NCBI GenBank assembly: GCA_019240395.1
Contig: JAFAYM010000274.1
Coordinates: 1 to 36,077, forward strand
Direction: 5' to 3'
Origin: Acidisphaera sp.
Lineage (GTDB): Bacteria > Pseudomonadota > Alphaproteobacteria > Acetobacterales > Acetobacteraceae
DNA: 36,077 nt
This document shows, in pieces, positions 24,599 through 32,184 of the stretch. The translations under genes were made by a program, and so were the position numbers. The stretch's first letter is position 1; every line of letters begins with the position of its first letter. The notes under the pieces are model-generated. The model made no database searches, had not been told where the DNA came from, and worked only from the letters and a program-made list of their open reading frames with translations.

Positions 24599-25321
24599 TC
24601 ATGCCCGGCCCCCCAGGAAGATCTCCTTGACGCTGTCCTTCGCGGCGATCTCGGCGGCGACGCCGCTTTCGACGACGCGCCCGGTTTCCAGCAGATAGGC
24701 CCAGTGCGCCAGGGCCAGCGCCTGTCGCGCATTCTGCTCGACCATGAGCACGCTGATGCCCATTGCGTTGATCTCGCGCACCAGGGCGAAGACATCACGC
24801 ACCACGAAGGGCGCGAGGCCGAGCGAGGGTTCGTCCATCAGCAGCAGCCGCGGGCCGGAGACCAGGGCCCGGGCGATCGCCACCATCTGCTGCTCGCCAC
24901 CGCTGAGCGATCCGGCCAGCTGGTTGCGGCGCTCCTGCAGCCGGGGGAAGCGCTCGAACATCTCGCCGATGTGCCGCTCGGCGCGGGCCGTATCGCGATC
25001 GGCGAAGGTGCCGAGGCGAAGATTTTCGAGCACGGTCAGCGTGCCCCAGAGCTGGCGGCCCTCGGGCACCCAGGCAATGCCGAGGCGGTGCACCTGGTGC
25101 GGGCGCAGCCGCCGCAGGTCGTGCGCGCCGTCGAAGCGGATCGCGCCGGCCTGCGCCCGCTGCAGCCCGAGGATGGCCTTGATGATCGTGCTCTTGCCGG
25201 CGCCGTTGGCGCCGAGGATGACGCGGATCTCGCCGCCGAAGATCTCGATGGAGGCACCGGAGACCGCGGGAACCGCGCCGTAGCGGACGCTGAGATCGGT
25301 GACCTCCAGGAGCGGCGTCAT
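24599..25321 (-). CDS. livF: ABC transporter ATPase, LivF-like
   Basis: The 240-residue ATPase has Walker A GANGAGKST, the LivF-specific segment GIAWVPEGRQLWGTLTVLENL, signature SLSGGEQQMVAIARAL, Walker B LLLMDEPSLGLAP and the His-switch position EQNARQALALA, where LivF proteins have Gln-Asn. It pairs with LivG beneath the LivHM permeases to power uptake. Its ATG overlaps the stop of the upstream livG as ATGA. A spacer with a repeat element separates it from livH. Confidence 0.94.
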   Translation of the reverse strand: MTPLLEVTDLSVRYGAVPAVSGASIEIFGGEIRVILGANGAGKSTIIKAILGLQRAQAGAIRFDGAHDLRRLRPHQVHRLGIAWVPEGRQLWGTLTVLENLRLGTFADRDTARAERHIGEMFERFPRLQERRNQLAGSLSGGEQQMVAIARALVSGPRLLLMDEPSLGLAPFVVRDVFALVREINAMGISVLMVEQNARQALALAHWAYLLETGRVVESGVAAEIAAKDSVKEIFLGGRA

Positions 25322-26082
25322 GCCTCGGCCCCGAGATAGGCGGCGATGACGCGCGGATCGGCGCGGATTTCCGCCGGCGGTCCCTCGGCGATCTTCTGGC
25401 CGAAGTCGAGCACGACGATCCGGTCGGACACCGACATGACGACGTTCATGTTGTGCTCGACCATCATCAGGGTGAGGCCACGCTCCACCAACCGGCCGAT
25501 CAGGTGCATCACGTCGTGCGCCTCGCGCGCCACCATGCCCTGGGTGGGTTCATCGAGGATCAGCAGGCTGGGTTCGCTGGCGAGCGCGCGGGCGATCTCG
25601 ACGCGGCGCTGTTCGCCATAGGGAAGCTCCGCCGGGAGGCGAAACCGGCTGTGGCCGATGCCGACCCAGTCCAGCAGCTCCGCTGCCCGCTCCCGGCTTT
25701 GTCGCCGTTCCGCCCGGTCGCGCGGCAGGCAGAGCACGGCGTCCCACACCTGCGAGCGGGTGCGGCAGAAGCGGCCGATCATGACGTTCTCGAGCGCGTC
25801 GAGATGCGGAAACAGCCGCACGTTCTGGAAGGTGCGGGCGAGGCCGAGACGGGTCAGCCGGTCGGGCTCCCAGCCCGTGACGTCCTGGCCGTCGAATTGC
25901 ACGCTGCCGCGATCGGCGCGGATCACGCCGGAGATCAGGTTGAACAGCGTGGTCTTGCCGGCGCCGTTCGGGCCGACGATGGAAAGCACGCGATTGCGTT
26001 CTACGGAGAAGCTGACGTCGGAAACCGCGACCAGGCCGCCGAAGCGCCGGGTGATCTGGCGCACATCCAGGATTGCCGTCAG
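25318..26082 (-). CDS. livG: ABC transporter ATPase, LivG-like (first LivG)
   Basis: The product is a LivG-type ATPase with Walker A GPNGAGKTT, the segment LARTFQNVRLFPHLDALENV, signature LPYGEQRRVEIARALA, Walker B LLILDEPTQGM and the His switch VEHNMNVVM. No ATG, GTG or TTG fits the family N-terminus. The family start would be at MTAILDVRQITRRFGG, whose first codon is CTG at 26082-26080 with a weak GGGA site upstream; a CTG at 26103 overlapping the upstream stop codon is another option. The start is therefore uncertain by a few codons, but the 254-residue length fits. It follows the binding-protein gene closely and overlaps livF. Confidence 0.88.
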   Translation of the reverse strand: MTAILDVRQITRRFGGLVAVSDVSFSVERNRVLSIVGPNGAGKTTLFNLISGVIRADRGSVQFDGQDVTGWEPDRLTRLGLARTFQNVRLFPHLDALENVMIGRFCRTRSQVWDAVLCLPRDRAERRQSRERAAELLDWVGIGHSRFRLPAELPYGEQRRVEIARALASEPSLLILDEPTQGMVAREAHDVMHLIGRLVERGLTLMMVEHNMNVVMSVSDRIVVLDFGQKIAEGPPAEIRADPRVIAAYLGAEA

Positions 26083-26099
26083 CGCCGTGATCCCGCTGC

Positions 26100-27302
26100 T
26101 CAGCTGACCGCGGTATAGGTGCCCGGGCCGGTTACCTGCACCACCGTCACCGTCGGGGTCAGGTTCTCGCCGTTCGGCGGATTCTTGAACGTGACGTGGG
26201 TGCCGAGCGGGCTCTGGTAATCGAGGCTGGCCATCACTTCCTGGATCTTGTCGCGCTCGATGCTGGCGGCGCGCTTGATGCACTCCACGACGCTCATCAC
26301 GGCATCGAAGCCGTAGGTGGAGTAGGAGGTCGCCTTGTTCTCGAACTTCTTGTTGTATTCGTCGAGCCAGTTCCGCAAATCGCCCTTGGCGGCGCTGAGG
26401 TCCTGGGCCAGCCAGGTGTAGTTGCCCTTGATCAGGCCGTTGGTGCCGTTCCAGTAGAGCGGGTCCTCGAACGCGCCATACCCCGTCATCAACGGCACGT
26501 CGATCCCGGCGGCACGGAGCTGCGGCACCACCTTCACGCCATCACCGGTGGTGGAGGCGACATAGATCGCGTCGGGCCTGGCGTTCTTGATGGTGGCGAT
26601 CTGCGGCGAAAAATCCTGGCCGCCCGAGCTGAAGGCTTCGTCGGCGACGATGTCGTAGCCGAGCTTGCCCTTCATCTGCCGGCATACCTCGGCGTCGCCG
26701 GCCTGCGCGTCCTGCGTCTGATCGTAGATGATGCCGAGGCGCTTGAAATGCTCCTTGTTGGCCACCGCGGTCAGCACCACCGGAACCGCCGTGCCGCCGA
26801 CCGGGTCGACGCGGTACGCCCAGGGTGTCCAGCGTTTCACCGGCGCGCCGGCCTCGCCGACGAACACCAGGCGGAGCTGGCCGGCGATCGGCACCAGCGG
26901 CACGTAGCCGACGGAGTTGGTCGGCCCGATCGTCGCGCGCACCGCCGGGTCGAGCGCCTGCTGGCGGTAGAGGGTGATCGCCTGGCGCGGATCGTTCGCC
27001 ATGTCGTCGGGCTGCATGTCGATGGTGTAGACGTTGCCCTTGCTGTCGTGAAAGCCGCCGGCGGCGTTGATGGTGTCCACCGCGACCCGGGCACCGTCGC
27101 GGCTGCGCAGGCCATAGGCGGCAGAGGGACCGGTGAGCGGCTCGATCTGGCCGAACTTCACCGCGGTAGTGGCGGCGCGCGCAGGACGCACGATGGCGGG
27201 TGCGGCGAGCAGGCCGCCGGCGAGTGCCACGAATCGCCGGCGGCCGAGCGCCGGCCCCGGAGCCGCCGGGCAAACGGCGCGGAACGGATCACTGCCGGTC
27301 AT
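26100..27302 (-). CDS. ABC transporter substrate-binding protein, LivK/amide-binding type, Tat-exported
   Basis: The 400-residue periplasmic binding protein begins with a twin-arginine signal (GRRRFVALAGGLLAAPAI, cleavage probably after ARA near residue 43), so it is likely exported folded by Tat. The mature part is a type I periplasmic-binding fold: KFGQIEPLTGPSAAYGLRSR, then TIGPTNSVGYVPLVPIAGQL, YDQTQDAQAGDAEVC and SSGGQDFSPQIATIKNARPD. This group binds branched-chain amino acids, amides, ureides or aromatic acids, so the ligand is not settled. It heads the transporter operon and is divergent from the cyclopropane-fatty-acid synthase gene. Confidence 0.92.
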   Translation of the reverse strand: MTGSDPFRAVCPAAPGPALGRRRFVALAGGLLAAPAIVRPARAATTAVKFGQIEPLTGPSAAYGLRSRDGARVAVDTINAAGGFHDSKGNVYTIDMQPDDMANDPRQAITLYRQQALDPAVRATIGPTNSVGYVPLVPIAGQLRLVFVGEAGAPVKRWTPWAYRVDPVGGTAVPVVLTAVANKEHFKRLGIIYDQTQDAQAGDAEVCRQMKGKLGYDIVADEAFSSGGQDFSPQIATIKNARPDAIYVASTTGDGVKVVPQLRAAGIDVPLMTGYGAFEDPLYWNGTNGLIKGNYTWLAQDLSAAKGDLRNWLDEYNKKFENKATSYSTYGFDAVMSVVECIKRAASIERDKIQEVMASLDYQSPLGTHVTFKNPPNGENLTPTVTVVQVTGPGTYTAVS

Positions 27303-27315
27303 TCGTCATCCCATC

Positions 27316-27337
27316 CTCTGCTTCGATCGCAGCAGAG
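27316..27337. promoter_or_regulatory. Inverted repeat upstream of the binding-protein gene
   Basis: CTCTGCT (27316-27322) and AGCAGAG (27331-27337) are perfect 7-base inverted repeats, 8 bases apart, in the gap between the divergent binding-protein and cyclopropane synthase genes. In the minus-strand leader one arm overlaps the probable ribosome site (GAGGATGGGA). It may be an operator or an RNA hairpin controlling translation. Confidence 0.4.
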
Positions 27338-27450
27338 TTAGAGACATGCGGACGGGTACGGTCAAGATGGCTCGGAGCCCGGCTTTTCATGCGGCACATC
27401 CTGTCCTATCGAACTTCCGCGCCGGCGGCTTGCAGGAGGTTTCGCGACGG

Positions 27451-28653
27451 ATGATCCCGAAGTTCACGGCAATCCTCGGCGTGATGATCCGCAAGGGGGC
27501 CCTGTCGGTGATCGACGCCGCCGGCCGTCGTCGGGAGATCGGCGACGGCACAGCGCCGTGCGCGACGATCCGCCTGGCCTCGAGCTGGCTCGACCGCCGC
27601 CTGCCGCTCAACCCCGGCCTGAGTCTGGGAGAGGCCTACATGGCGGGCTCGCTCGCCGTCGAGGACGGCACGATCTACGATGTCCTGGCGCTGCTGGCGC
27701 GCAACCTCGACAACCTCCCCCGAAACTCCTGGGCGGCGCTCGCCGCGCGCATCGGGCAGCGGCTGAAGCAGCGCAATCCGCTCGGCCGGGCGCGGCGGAA
27801 CGTCGCGCACCACTACGACCTCTCGGACCGGCTGTATGAACTCTTTCTCGACCGCGACCGGCAGTATTCCTGCGCCTATTTCAGCGAACCCGGCATGAGT
27901 CTGGAGGCCGCACAGCAGGCCAAGAAGCGGCACGTCGCGTCAAAGCTCCTGCTCGACCGGCCGGGCCTGCGGGTCCTCGACATCGGCTCGGGGTGGGGCG
28001 GCCTCGGCCTCTATCTCGCGGCGGAAACAGCGGCCGACGTCACCGGCGTGACGCTGAGCACCGGTCAGCACAGGGTGAGCCAGGCGCGGGCGGAGGAGGC
28101 CGGCCTCGCCGATCAGGTACGATTCAGGCTGATGGACTATCGGACGGTGCAGGGCCGCTTCGACCGCATCGTCTCGGTTGGCATGTTCGAGCATGTCGGC
28201 AAGCGGAACTACGCCGAGTTCTTCGCCAAGCTGCGCGATCTGCTGGAGGAGGACGGCGTGACGCTGCTGCACTCCTGCGGCTATTCCGACACCCCGGCGC
28301 CGATCAATCCATTCATCCGCAAATACATCTTTCCCGGGGCGGACACGCCATCGCTCTCGGAAGTTCTCCCCATCATCGAGAAGAGCGGCCTGATCGTCAC
28401 CGACGTCGAAATCCTCCGACTGCACTATGCGGAGACGCTGCGCTGCTGGCGCCAACGCTTCTGCGCACGGTGGGACGAGGCGGCGCGGCTGTACGACGAG
28501 CGGTTCTGCCGCATGTGGGAGTTCTACCTGGCCCTGTGCGAGGTCGGATTCCGCTATCGCTCGAACATGATTTTCCAGATGCAGCTGACCCGGCGATTGG
28601 ACACGGTGCCGATCACCCGCGACTATATGTTTCATTGGGAGCAAGGGGGCTGA
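27451..28653 (+). CDS. cfa: Cyclopropane-fatty-acyl-phospholipid synthase family methyltransferase
   Basis: The 400-residue protein transfers a methylene group from S-adenosylmethionine to unsaturated acyl chains of membrane phospholipids. An N-terminal lipid-binding-like domain (about 1-100) precedes the catalytic domain with VAHHYDLS at 118-125, QYSCAYF at 138-144 and the SAM motif VLDIGSGWGG ending at 184. Further on lie SVGMFEHVG and the late ETLRCWRQRF. The ATG at 27451 is preferred because AGGAGGT lies ten bases upstream, while the earlier ATG codons at 27346 and 27367 lack such a site. The stop is two bases before the next gene, so cfa is probably cotranscribed with the deacetylase and cyclase genes, an unusual pairing. 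Confidence 0.9.
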   Translation: MIPKFTAILGVMIRKGALSVIDAAGRRREIGDGTAPCATIRLASSWLDRRLPLNPGLSLGEAYMAGSLAVEDGTIYDVLALLARNLDNLPRNSWAALAARIGQRLKQRNPLGRARRNVAHHYDLSDRLYELFLDRDRQYSCAYFSEPGMSLEAAQQAKKRHVASKLLLDRPGLRVLDIGSGWGGLGLYLAAETAADVTGVTLSTGQHRVSQARAEEAGLADQVRFRLMDYRTVQGRFDRIVSVGMFEHVGKRNYAEFFAKLRDLLEEDGVTLLHSCGYSDTPAPINPFIRKYIFPGADTPSLSEVLPIIEKSGLIVTDVEILRLHYAETLRCWRQRFCARWDEAARLYDERFCRMWEFYLALCEVGFRYRSNMIFQMQLTRRLDTVPITRDYMFHWEQGG

Positions 28654-28655
28654 GG

Positions 28656-29546
28656 ATGCGCGATCTGATCGGCTATGCCTGGAAATACCCTGCGATGCGC
28701 TGGCCCGAGGACGCGAAGGTCGCGGTCTCGCTGGTCCTGAACTACGAGGAGGGGTCGGAGCTCTGCGTCGGCGACGGCGATCCCGAGGGCGAGCGCACGG
28801 GCGAGTTCGTCTACCCCTCGATGGACAGCCGCACGCGCGACCTCGGTATCGAGTCGACCTTCGAATATGGTTCGCGCGTCGGTGCCTGGCGCGTGCTCGA
28901 CCTGCTCGACGAGTTCGGCGCCAAGGCGACGATCTACGCTTGCGGCCGCGCACTGGAGCGCAACCCGGTGATCGCGCGCGCCTTCACCGAGCGCGGTCAC
29001 GAGCCGGCGGCGCACGGCTACCGCTGGGTCGATCATTTCCGGATGGAAGAGGATGCGGAGCGCGAGCAGATCCGCCTCGCCGTCGCGTCGATCGCGGCAA
29101 CCACCGGCGAGCGGCCGGTCGGCTGGTATTCCCGCTACGCCCCGAGCGTCAACACGCGTCGGCTGCTGGGCGAGGAAGGCGGCTTCCTCTACGATTCCGA
29201 TTCCTACGCGGATGAAGTGCCGTACTGGGTGGAGATAGGAGAAAAGCACCAGCTGGTCATCCCCTACCAGCTCGACGCCAACGACGCGAAGTTCTTCCGC
29301 GGTCCCGGCTGGTCCGGCGCCGGCGAGTTCTGGGAATATCTGCGCGACAGCGTTGACGTTCTGCTTCGCGAAAGCGGCCGGGCGCCGAAGATGCTCTCCG
29401 TCGGATTGCATGGGCGCATCATCGGCCGCCCCGGCCGCAGCACGGCCCTGGCGCGGTTCCTCGAATACTGCCGCAACACCCCCGGCGTCGCCTTCATGCG
29501 GCGCATCGACATCGCGCGGTGGTGGCACGAGCAGTACGCGCCGTAG
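28656..29546 (+). CDS. PuuE/allantoinase-like polysaccharide-deacetylase-fold protein
   Basis: The 296-residue protein belongs to the NodB/polysaccharide-deacetylase fold, in the branch containing PuuE, a bacterial allantoinase not related to the amidohydrolase type. The PuuE-like opening is VSLVLNYEEGSELCVGDGDPE, where the classical deacetylase motif TFDDG is replaced by NYEEG. Then come SRVGAWRVLDLLDEFGAKAT, EPAAHGYRW and PVGWYSRYAPSVNTRRLL. It starts two bases after the cfa stop and precedes a cyclase-family hydrolase gene by 13 bases. Cytoplasmic, with no signal peptide. It probably hydrolyses a cyclic amide, but no ureidoglycolate or allantoate gene lies beside it, so allantoin as substrate is unproven. 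Confidence 0.85.
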   Translation: MRDLIGYAWKYPAMRWPEDAKVAVSLVLNYEEGSELCVGDGDPEGERTGEFVYPSMDSRTRDLGIESTFEYGSRVGAWRVLDLLDEFGAKATIYACGRALERNPVIARAFTERGHEPAAHGYRWVDHFRMEEDAEREQIRLAVASIAATTGERPVGWYSRYAPSVNTRRLLGEEGGFLYDSDSYADEVPYWVEIGEKHQLVIPYQLDANDAKFFRGPGWSGAGEFWEYLRDSVDVLLRESGRAPKMLSVGLHGRIIGRPGRSTALARFLEYCRNTPGVAFMRRIDIARWWHEQYAP

Positions 29547-29559
29547 CAGGAGGAAGACA

Positions 29560-30249
29560 ATGCAGCTGATCGATCTCAGCCGGGAAATCCATCACAAGAT
29601 GGCGCGGCTGCCCAACCACCCGATGATCATCATTGCGCCGTTCACCACGCACGAGGAAAAGCGGGTTGCCGACGGGTATGAGTTCTCATCGGCGGTGATG
29701 TCGCTGAACATGGGGGACCACTCCGGCACCCACGTCGACGCGCCCGTGCATTTCGACGCGCGACCCGGGGCGAGGACGATCGACGAAGTGCCGCTGGAGA
29801 ACTTCTTCACCGAGGCCGTGTGCCTCGACCTGTCGCACAAGGAGCTGCGCAGCGACATCAGCATCGCCGATCTCGAACAGGCGGAACAGGAAGCGGGCGT
29901 CGAGATCAAGTCGAAAGACACCGTTCTCCTCCACATGGACTTCTACCGCCGGGCCTACGGCACGGACGGCTACGTCACCGACTTCCCGGGCCTGACCAAG
30001 GAGTCCGCGACCTGGCTCGGCGGGAAGGGCATCGCGATGTTCGGCGTCGAGGGCCCCAGCCCCGGACGGCCGGGCCGCAGCAACTTCGAGGTGCACCATG
30101 TCTGTCGCGACATGGGGTTCACGCATATGGAGGGCCTGGTGAACCTTGATCAGCTGGTCGGCCGCGGCCGGTTCCGGTTCATCGGGTTTCCGCTCAAGAT
30201 CAAGGGTGGCACCGGCAGCCCGATCCGTGCTGTTGCGTGGCTCGAATGA
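29560..30249 (+). CDS. Cyclase-family metal-dependent hydrolase (kynurenine-formamidase-like)
   Basis: The 229-residue protein has the cyclase-family motif H-x-G-T-H-x-D-x-P-x-H as HSGTHVDAPVHF near residues 50-61, whose His and Asp residues bind the metal. Other family segments are IDLSREIHHKMARLPNHP at the start and DTVLLHMDFYRRAYG in the middle. Relatives hydrolyse formylkynurenine, isatin or cyclic imides. The ATG at 29560 follows AGGAGGAA. It completes the cfa-deacetylase-cyclase run; the next genes are on the other strand. The pairing with a PuuE-like protein suggests successive amide-bond hydrolyses. Confidence 0.9.
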   Translation: MQLIDLSREIHHKMARLPNHPMIIIAPFTTHEEKRVADGYEFSSAVMSLNMGDHSGTHVDAPVHFDARPGARTIDEVPLENFFTEAVCLDLSHKELRSDISIADLEQAEQEAGVEIKSKDTVLLHMDFYRRAYGTDGYVTDFPGLTKESATWLGGKGIAMFGVEGPSPGRPGRSNFEVHHVCRDMGFTHMEGLVNLDQLVGRGRFRFIGFPLKIKGGTGSPIRAVAWLE

Positions 30250-30267
30250 GGACCGCAGGCCCGTGTC

Positions 30268-30855
30268 TCAAGTTCCGGTGCTTCGCACCGGCAGCCCAGT
30301 CAGGTCCAGCGAAGCCATCCAGGCCGGTCCGCCCTGCGCCACCCAGCACGCCGCGGCGAGGGCGCCGAATGCGCGGTGGGCGACCAGATCGCGCTCACCG
30401 AATGTGTTGCGGGCGGCATTGGCGCAGATCAGCACGCCGAGGTAATCACCGCGCCAGAGCAGCGGCGCGAACATCGACGATCCCGCGCGGAACGTCTGCA
30501 GAATTTTCACAAAACTCGCGTGCAGCGTGGTGTCGCGCAGCAGCATCGGCAGCCGCGTCCGGGCGACCTCGCCGGGATGGCCAAGGCCGATATCCACCAG
30601 TTCATGGTGCTGCTCGGGGAGGAAGTTCACCGGCGCGGTGATCAGATGATGCCGCCCGCCGGGCGTGAGCATGAAGGCGACCGCCGCGCCGGTCACCGCC
30701 GGCGCCGCTTCCCGAAACGCCCGGGGATAGCCGGCCGCCGCGGGATCGCCGAGCAGGGCCGGGATCGCCCGCGTTATGCACCACAGGGCCTCCTCCGGCC
30801 CCTCCGCCTGGCACGCCTCCGCCGCGACCCGCGCCAGCCCAAGCACGGCTTCCAT
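30268..30855 (-). CDS. GAF-domain protein of unknown role
   Basis: The 195-residue protein consists of an N-terminal helix (EAVLGLARVAAEACQAEGPE) followed by a single GAF-type sensor fold with FRAGSSMFAPLLWRGDYLGV leading into LICANAARNTFGERDLVAHR. There is no kinase, cyclase, HTH or other output domain. It begins one base after the CoA-transferase stop, so it is almost certainly cotranscribed with it. Cysteines are few and do not follow the methionine-sulfoxide-reductase pattern of short GAF proteins. It may bind a pathway intermediate. Confidence 0.7.
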   Translation of the reverse strand: MEAVLGLARVAAEACQAEGPEEALWCITRAIPALLGDPAAAGYPRAFREAAPAVTGAAVAFMLTPGGRHHLITAPVNFLPEQHHELVDIGLGHPGEVARTRLPMLLRDTTLHASFVKILQTFRAGSSMFAPLLWRGDYLGVLICANAARNTFGERDLVAHRAFGALAAACWVAQGGPAWMASLDLTGLPVRSTGT

Positions 30856-30856
30856 G

Positions 30857-32002
30857 TCAGCGTGACCGGAAGCGCGCGCGCACCGAAGCGGTGTGCTCGC
30901 CGAGCCGCGGCGCCGGGCCGCGCACGCTGCCCGGCGTGTCGGACAGCTTGAGCGGCACGCCGAGCGTGCGGAACCGGCCGGTGGCGGGATGCTCGGTTTC
31001 CACCACCATGTCGCGCGCCAGGATCTGCGGGTCGGTCAACACCTCGTCGTAGTTCAGCACCGGGCCGCAGGGAATGCCGGCGCGCTCCAGCTCCGCGAGC
31101 CAGTGCGCGGCGGGCCTGGTGCGCAGCCGTTCCTGCAGGATATCGACCAGCACATCGTTGTTGGCGACGCGATCGGCATTGGTGCGGAAGCGCCGATCGT
31201 TCTCCAGCTCCGGCATGCCGACGATGCCGCAGAGCCGCTGCCAGAAATTCTGCTGCGAGGCGCCAAGCGTGATGTAGCTGTCCGCGGTGGCAAAGATGCG
31301 ATACGGCGCGCTGCCGCGATGCTTCTGGCCGATGCGCGGCGGGCGCTCGCCGGTGGCGAAATAATGCGCCGCCTCATAGACGCCGAGCGAGGTCGCCGCC
31401 TCCAGCAGCGAGGTCTCGACATACTGGCCGCGTCCGGTGCGGTGCCGCGCCTCCAGCGCCGCCAGGATGCCGAAGGCCAGGAACATGCCGGCGGCCACGT
31501 CGGAAATCGCGATCGGCAGCCGGTGCGGCTCGCCGGCCTCGGGACCGTTGGTGCTCGCCAGACCCGACATGCCCTGCGTGATCAGGTCGAAGCCGCCGCG
31601 GTTGCGATACGGGCCGGTCTGGCCGAAGCCGGAGATCGCGCCGTAGATCAGCCGGGGATTGCGCTCGTGCAGCACGCTCCAGCCGATGCCGAGCTTGTCC
31701 AGCGTGCCCGGACGGAAATTCTCCACCAGGATGTCGGCCTGATCGACCATGGCGAGGAAGCACGCGCGATCCTCCGGCAGCTTGAAATCCAGCGCCGCCG
31801 ACTGCTTGTTGCGGTTCCAGATCATGAACGGCGCACTCTCGCCCTCGACGAAGGGCGGCATGTGGCGCGCGTCGTCGCCCTTGTCCGGCCGCTCGATCTT
31901 GATGATTTCGGCGCCATGATCGGCCAGCATCATGGCGCAATAGGGGCCCGAAAGATGGCTCGTCAGGTCGAGCACGAGCAAGCCATCCAGCGATCCAGCC
32001 AT
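30857..32002 (-). CDS. Family III CoA-transferase (CaiB/BaiF)
   Basis: The 381-residue protein transfers coenzyme A from a donor to an organic acid. Family landmarks are VLDLTSHLSGPYCAMMLADHGAEII, the segment DILVENFRPGTLDKLGIG, GAISGFGQTGPY and the probable catalytic aspartate in GGFDLITQGMSG. Also visible are DVAAGMFLAFGILAALEARH and the C-terminal GIPCGPVLNYDEVLTD. The ATG at 32002 is selected by an AGGGAAA ribosome site and a standard N-terminus; upstream codons add only unrelated residues. It is divergent from hyuA with a 182-base gap and is followed by the GAF gene. Its acid substrate may be a product of the neighbouring hydrolases. Confidence 0.92.
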   Translation of the reverse strand: MAGSLDGLLVLDLTSHLSGPYCAMMLADHGAEIIKIERPDKGDDARHMPPFVEGESAPFMIWNRNKQSAALDFKLPEDRACFLAMVDQADILVENFRPGTLDKLGIGWSVLHERNPRLIYGAISGFGQTGPYRNRGGFDLITQGMSGLASTNGPEAGEPHRLPIAISDVAAGMFLAFGILAALEARHRTGRGQYVETSLLEAATSLGVYEAAHYFATGERPPRIGQKHRGSAPYRIFATADSYITLGASQQNFWQRLCGIVGMPELENDRRFRTNADRVANNDVLVDILQERLRTRPAAHWLAELERAGIPCGPVLNYDEVLTDPQILARDMVVETEHPATGRFRTLGVPLKLSDTPGSVRGPAPRLGEHTASVRARFRSR

Positions 32003-32092
32003 GCGGTTTCCCTTTCGACGTGCCGGCGAGCTATTCAGACCGCAACCGGCGGCCGCTGTCCATGGTCCGCCGACGCGGGCATGTCGGCTCGT

Positions 32093-32120
32093 TTGCAAAA
32101 CCCGGCTTGGCCTGTACCAT
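32093..32120 (+). promoter_or_regulatory. Possible promoter for hyuA-hyuB
   Basis: TTGCAA at 32093-32098 and TACCAT at 32115-32120, 16 bases apart, lie in the 182-base gap before hyuA. Each matches the consensus at 4 of 6 positions, so this is tentative. Confidence 0.35.
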
Positions 32121-32184
32121 CGTGACACCCCGGGCGAAAAAATGTCCAGGGAGGCGAGCGCCGCGGCGATGACGGAGATGCGGG

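Noticed and set aside
28656-29546. Chitooligosaccharide deacetylase NodB
   Set aside because: The metal-binding TFDDG motif is replaced by NYEEG and the overall pattern is that of PuuE.
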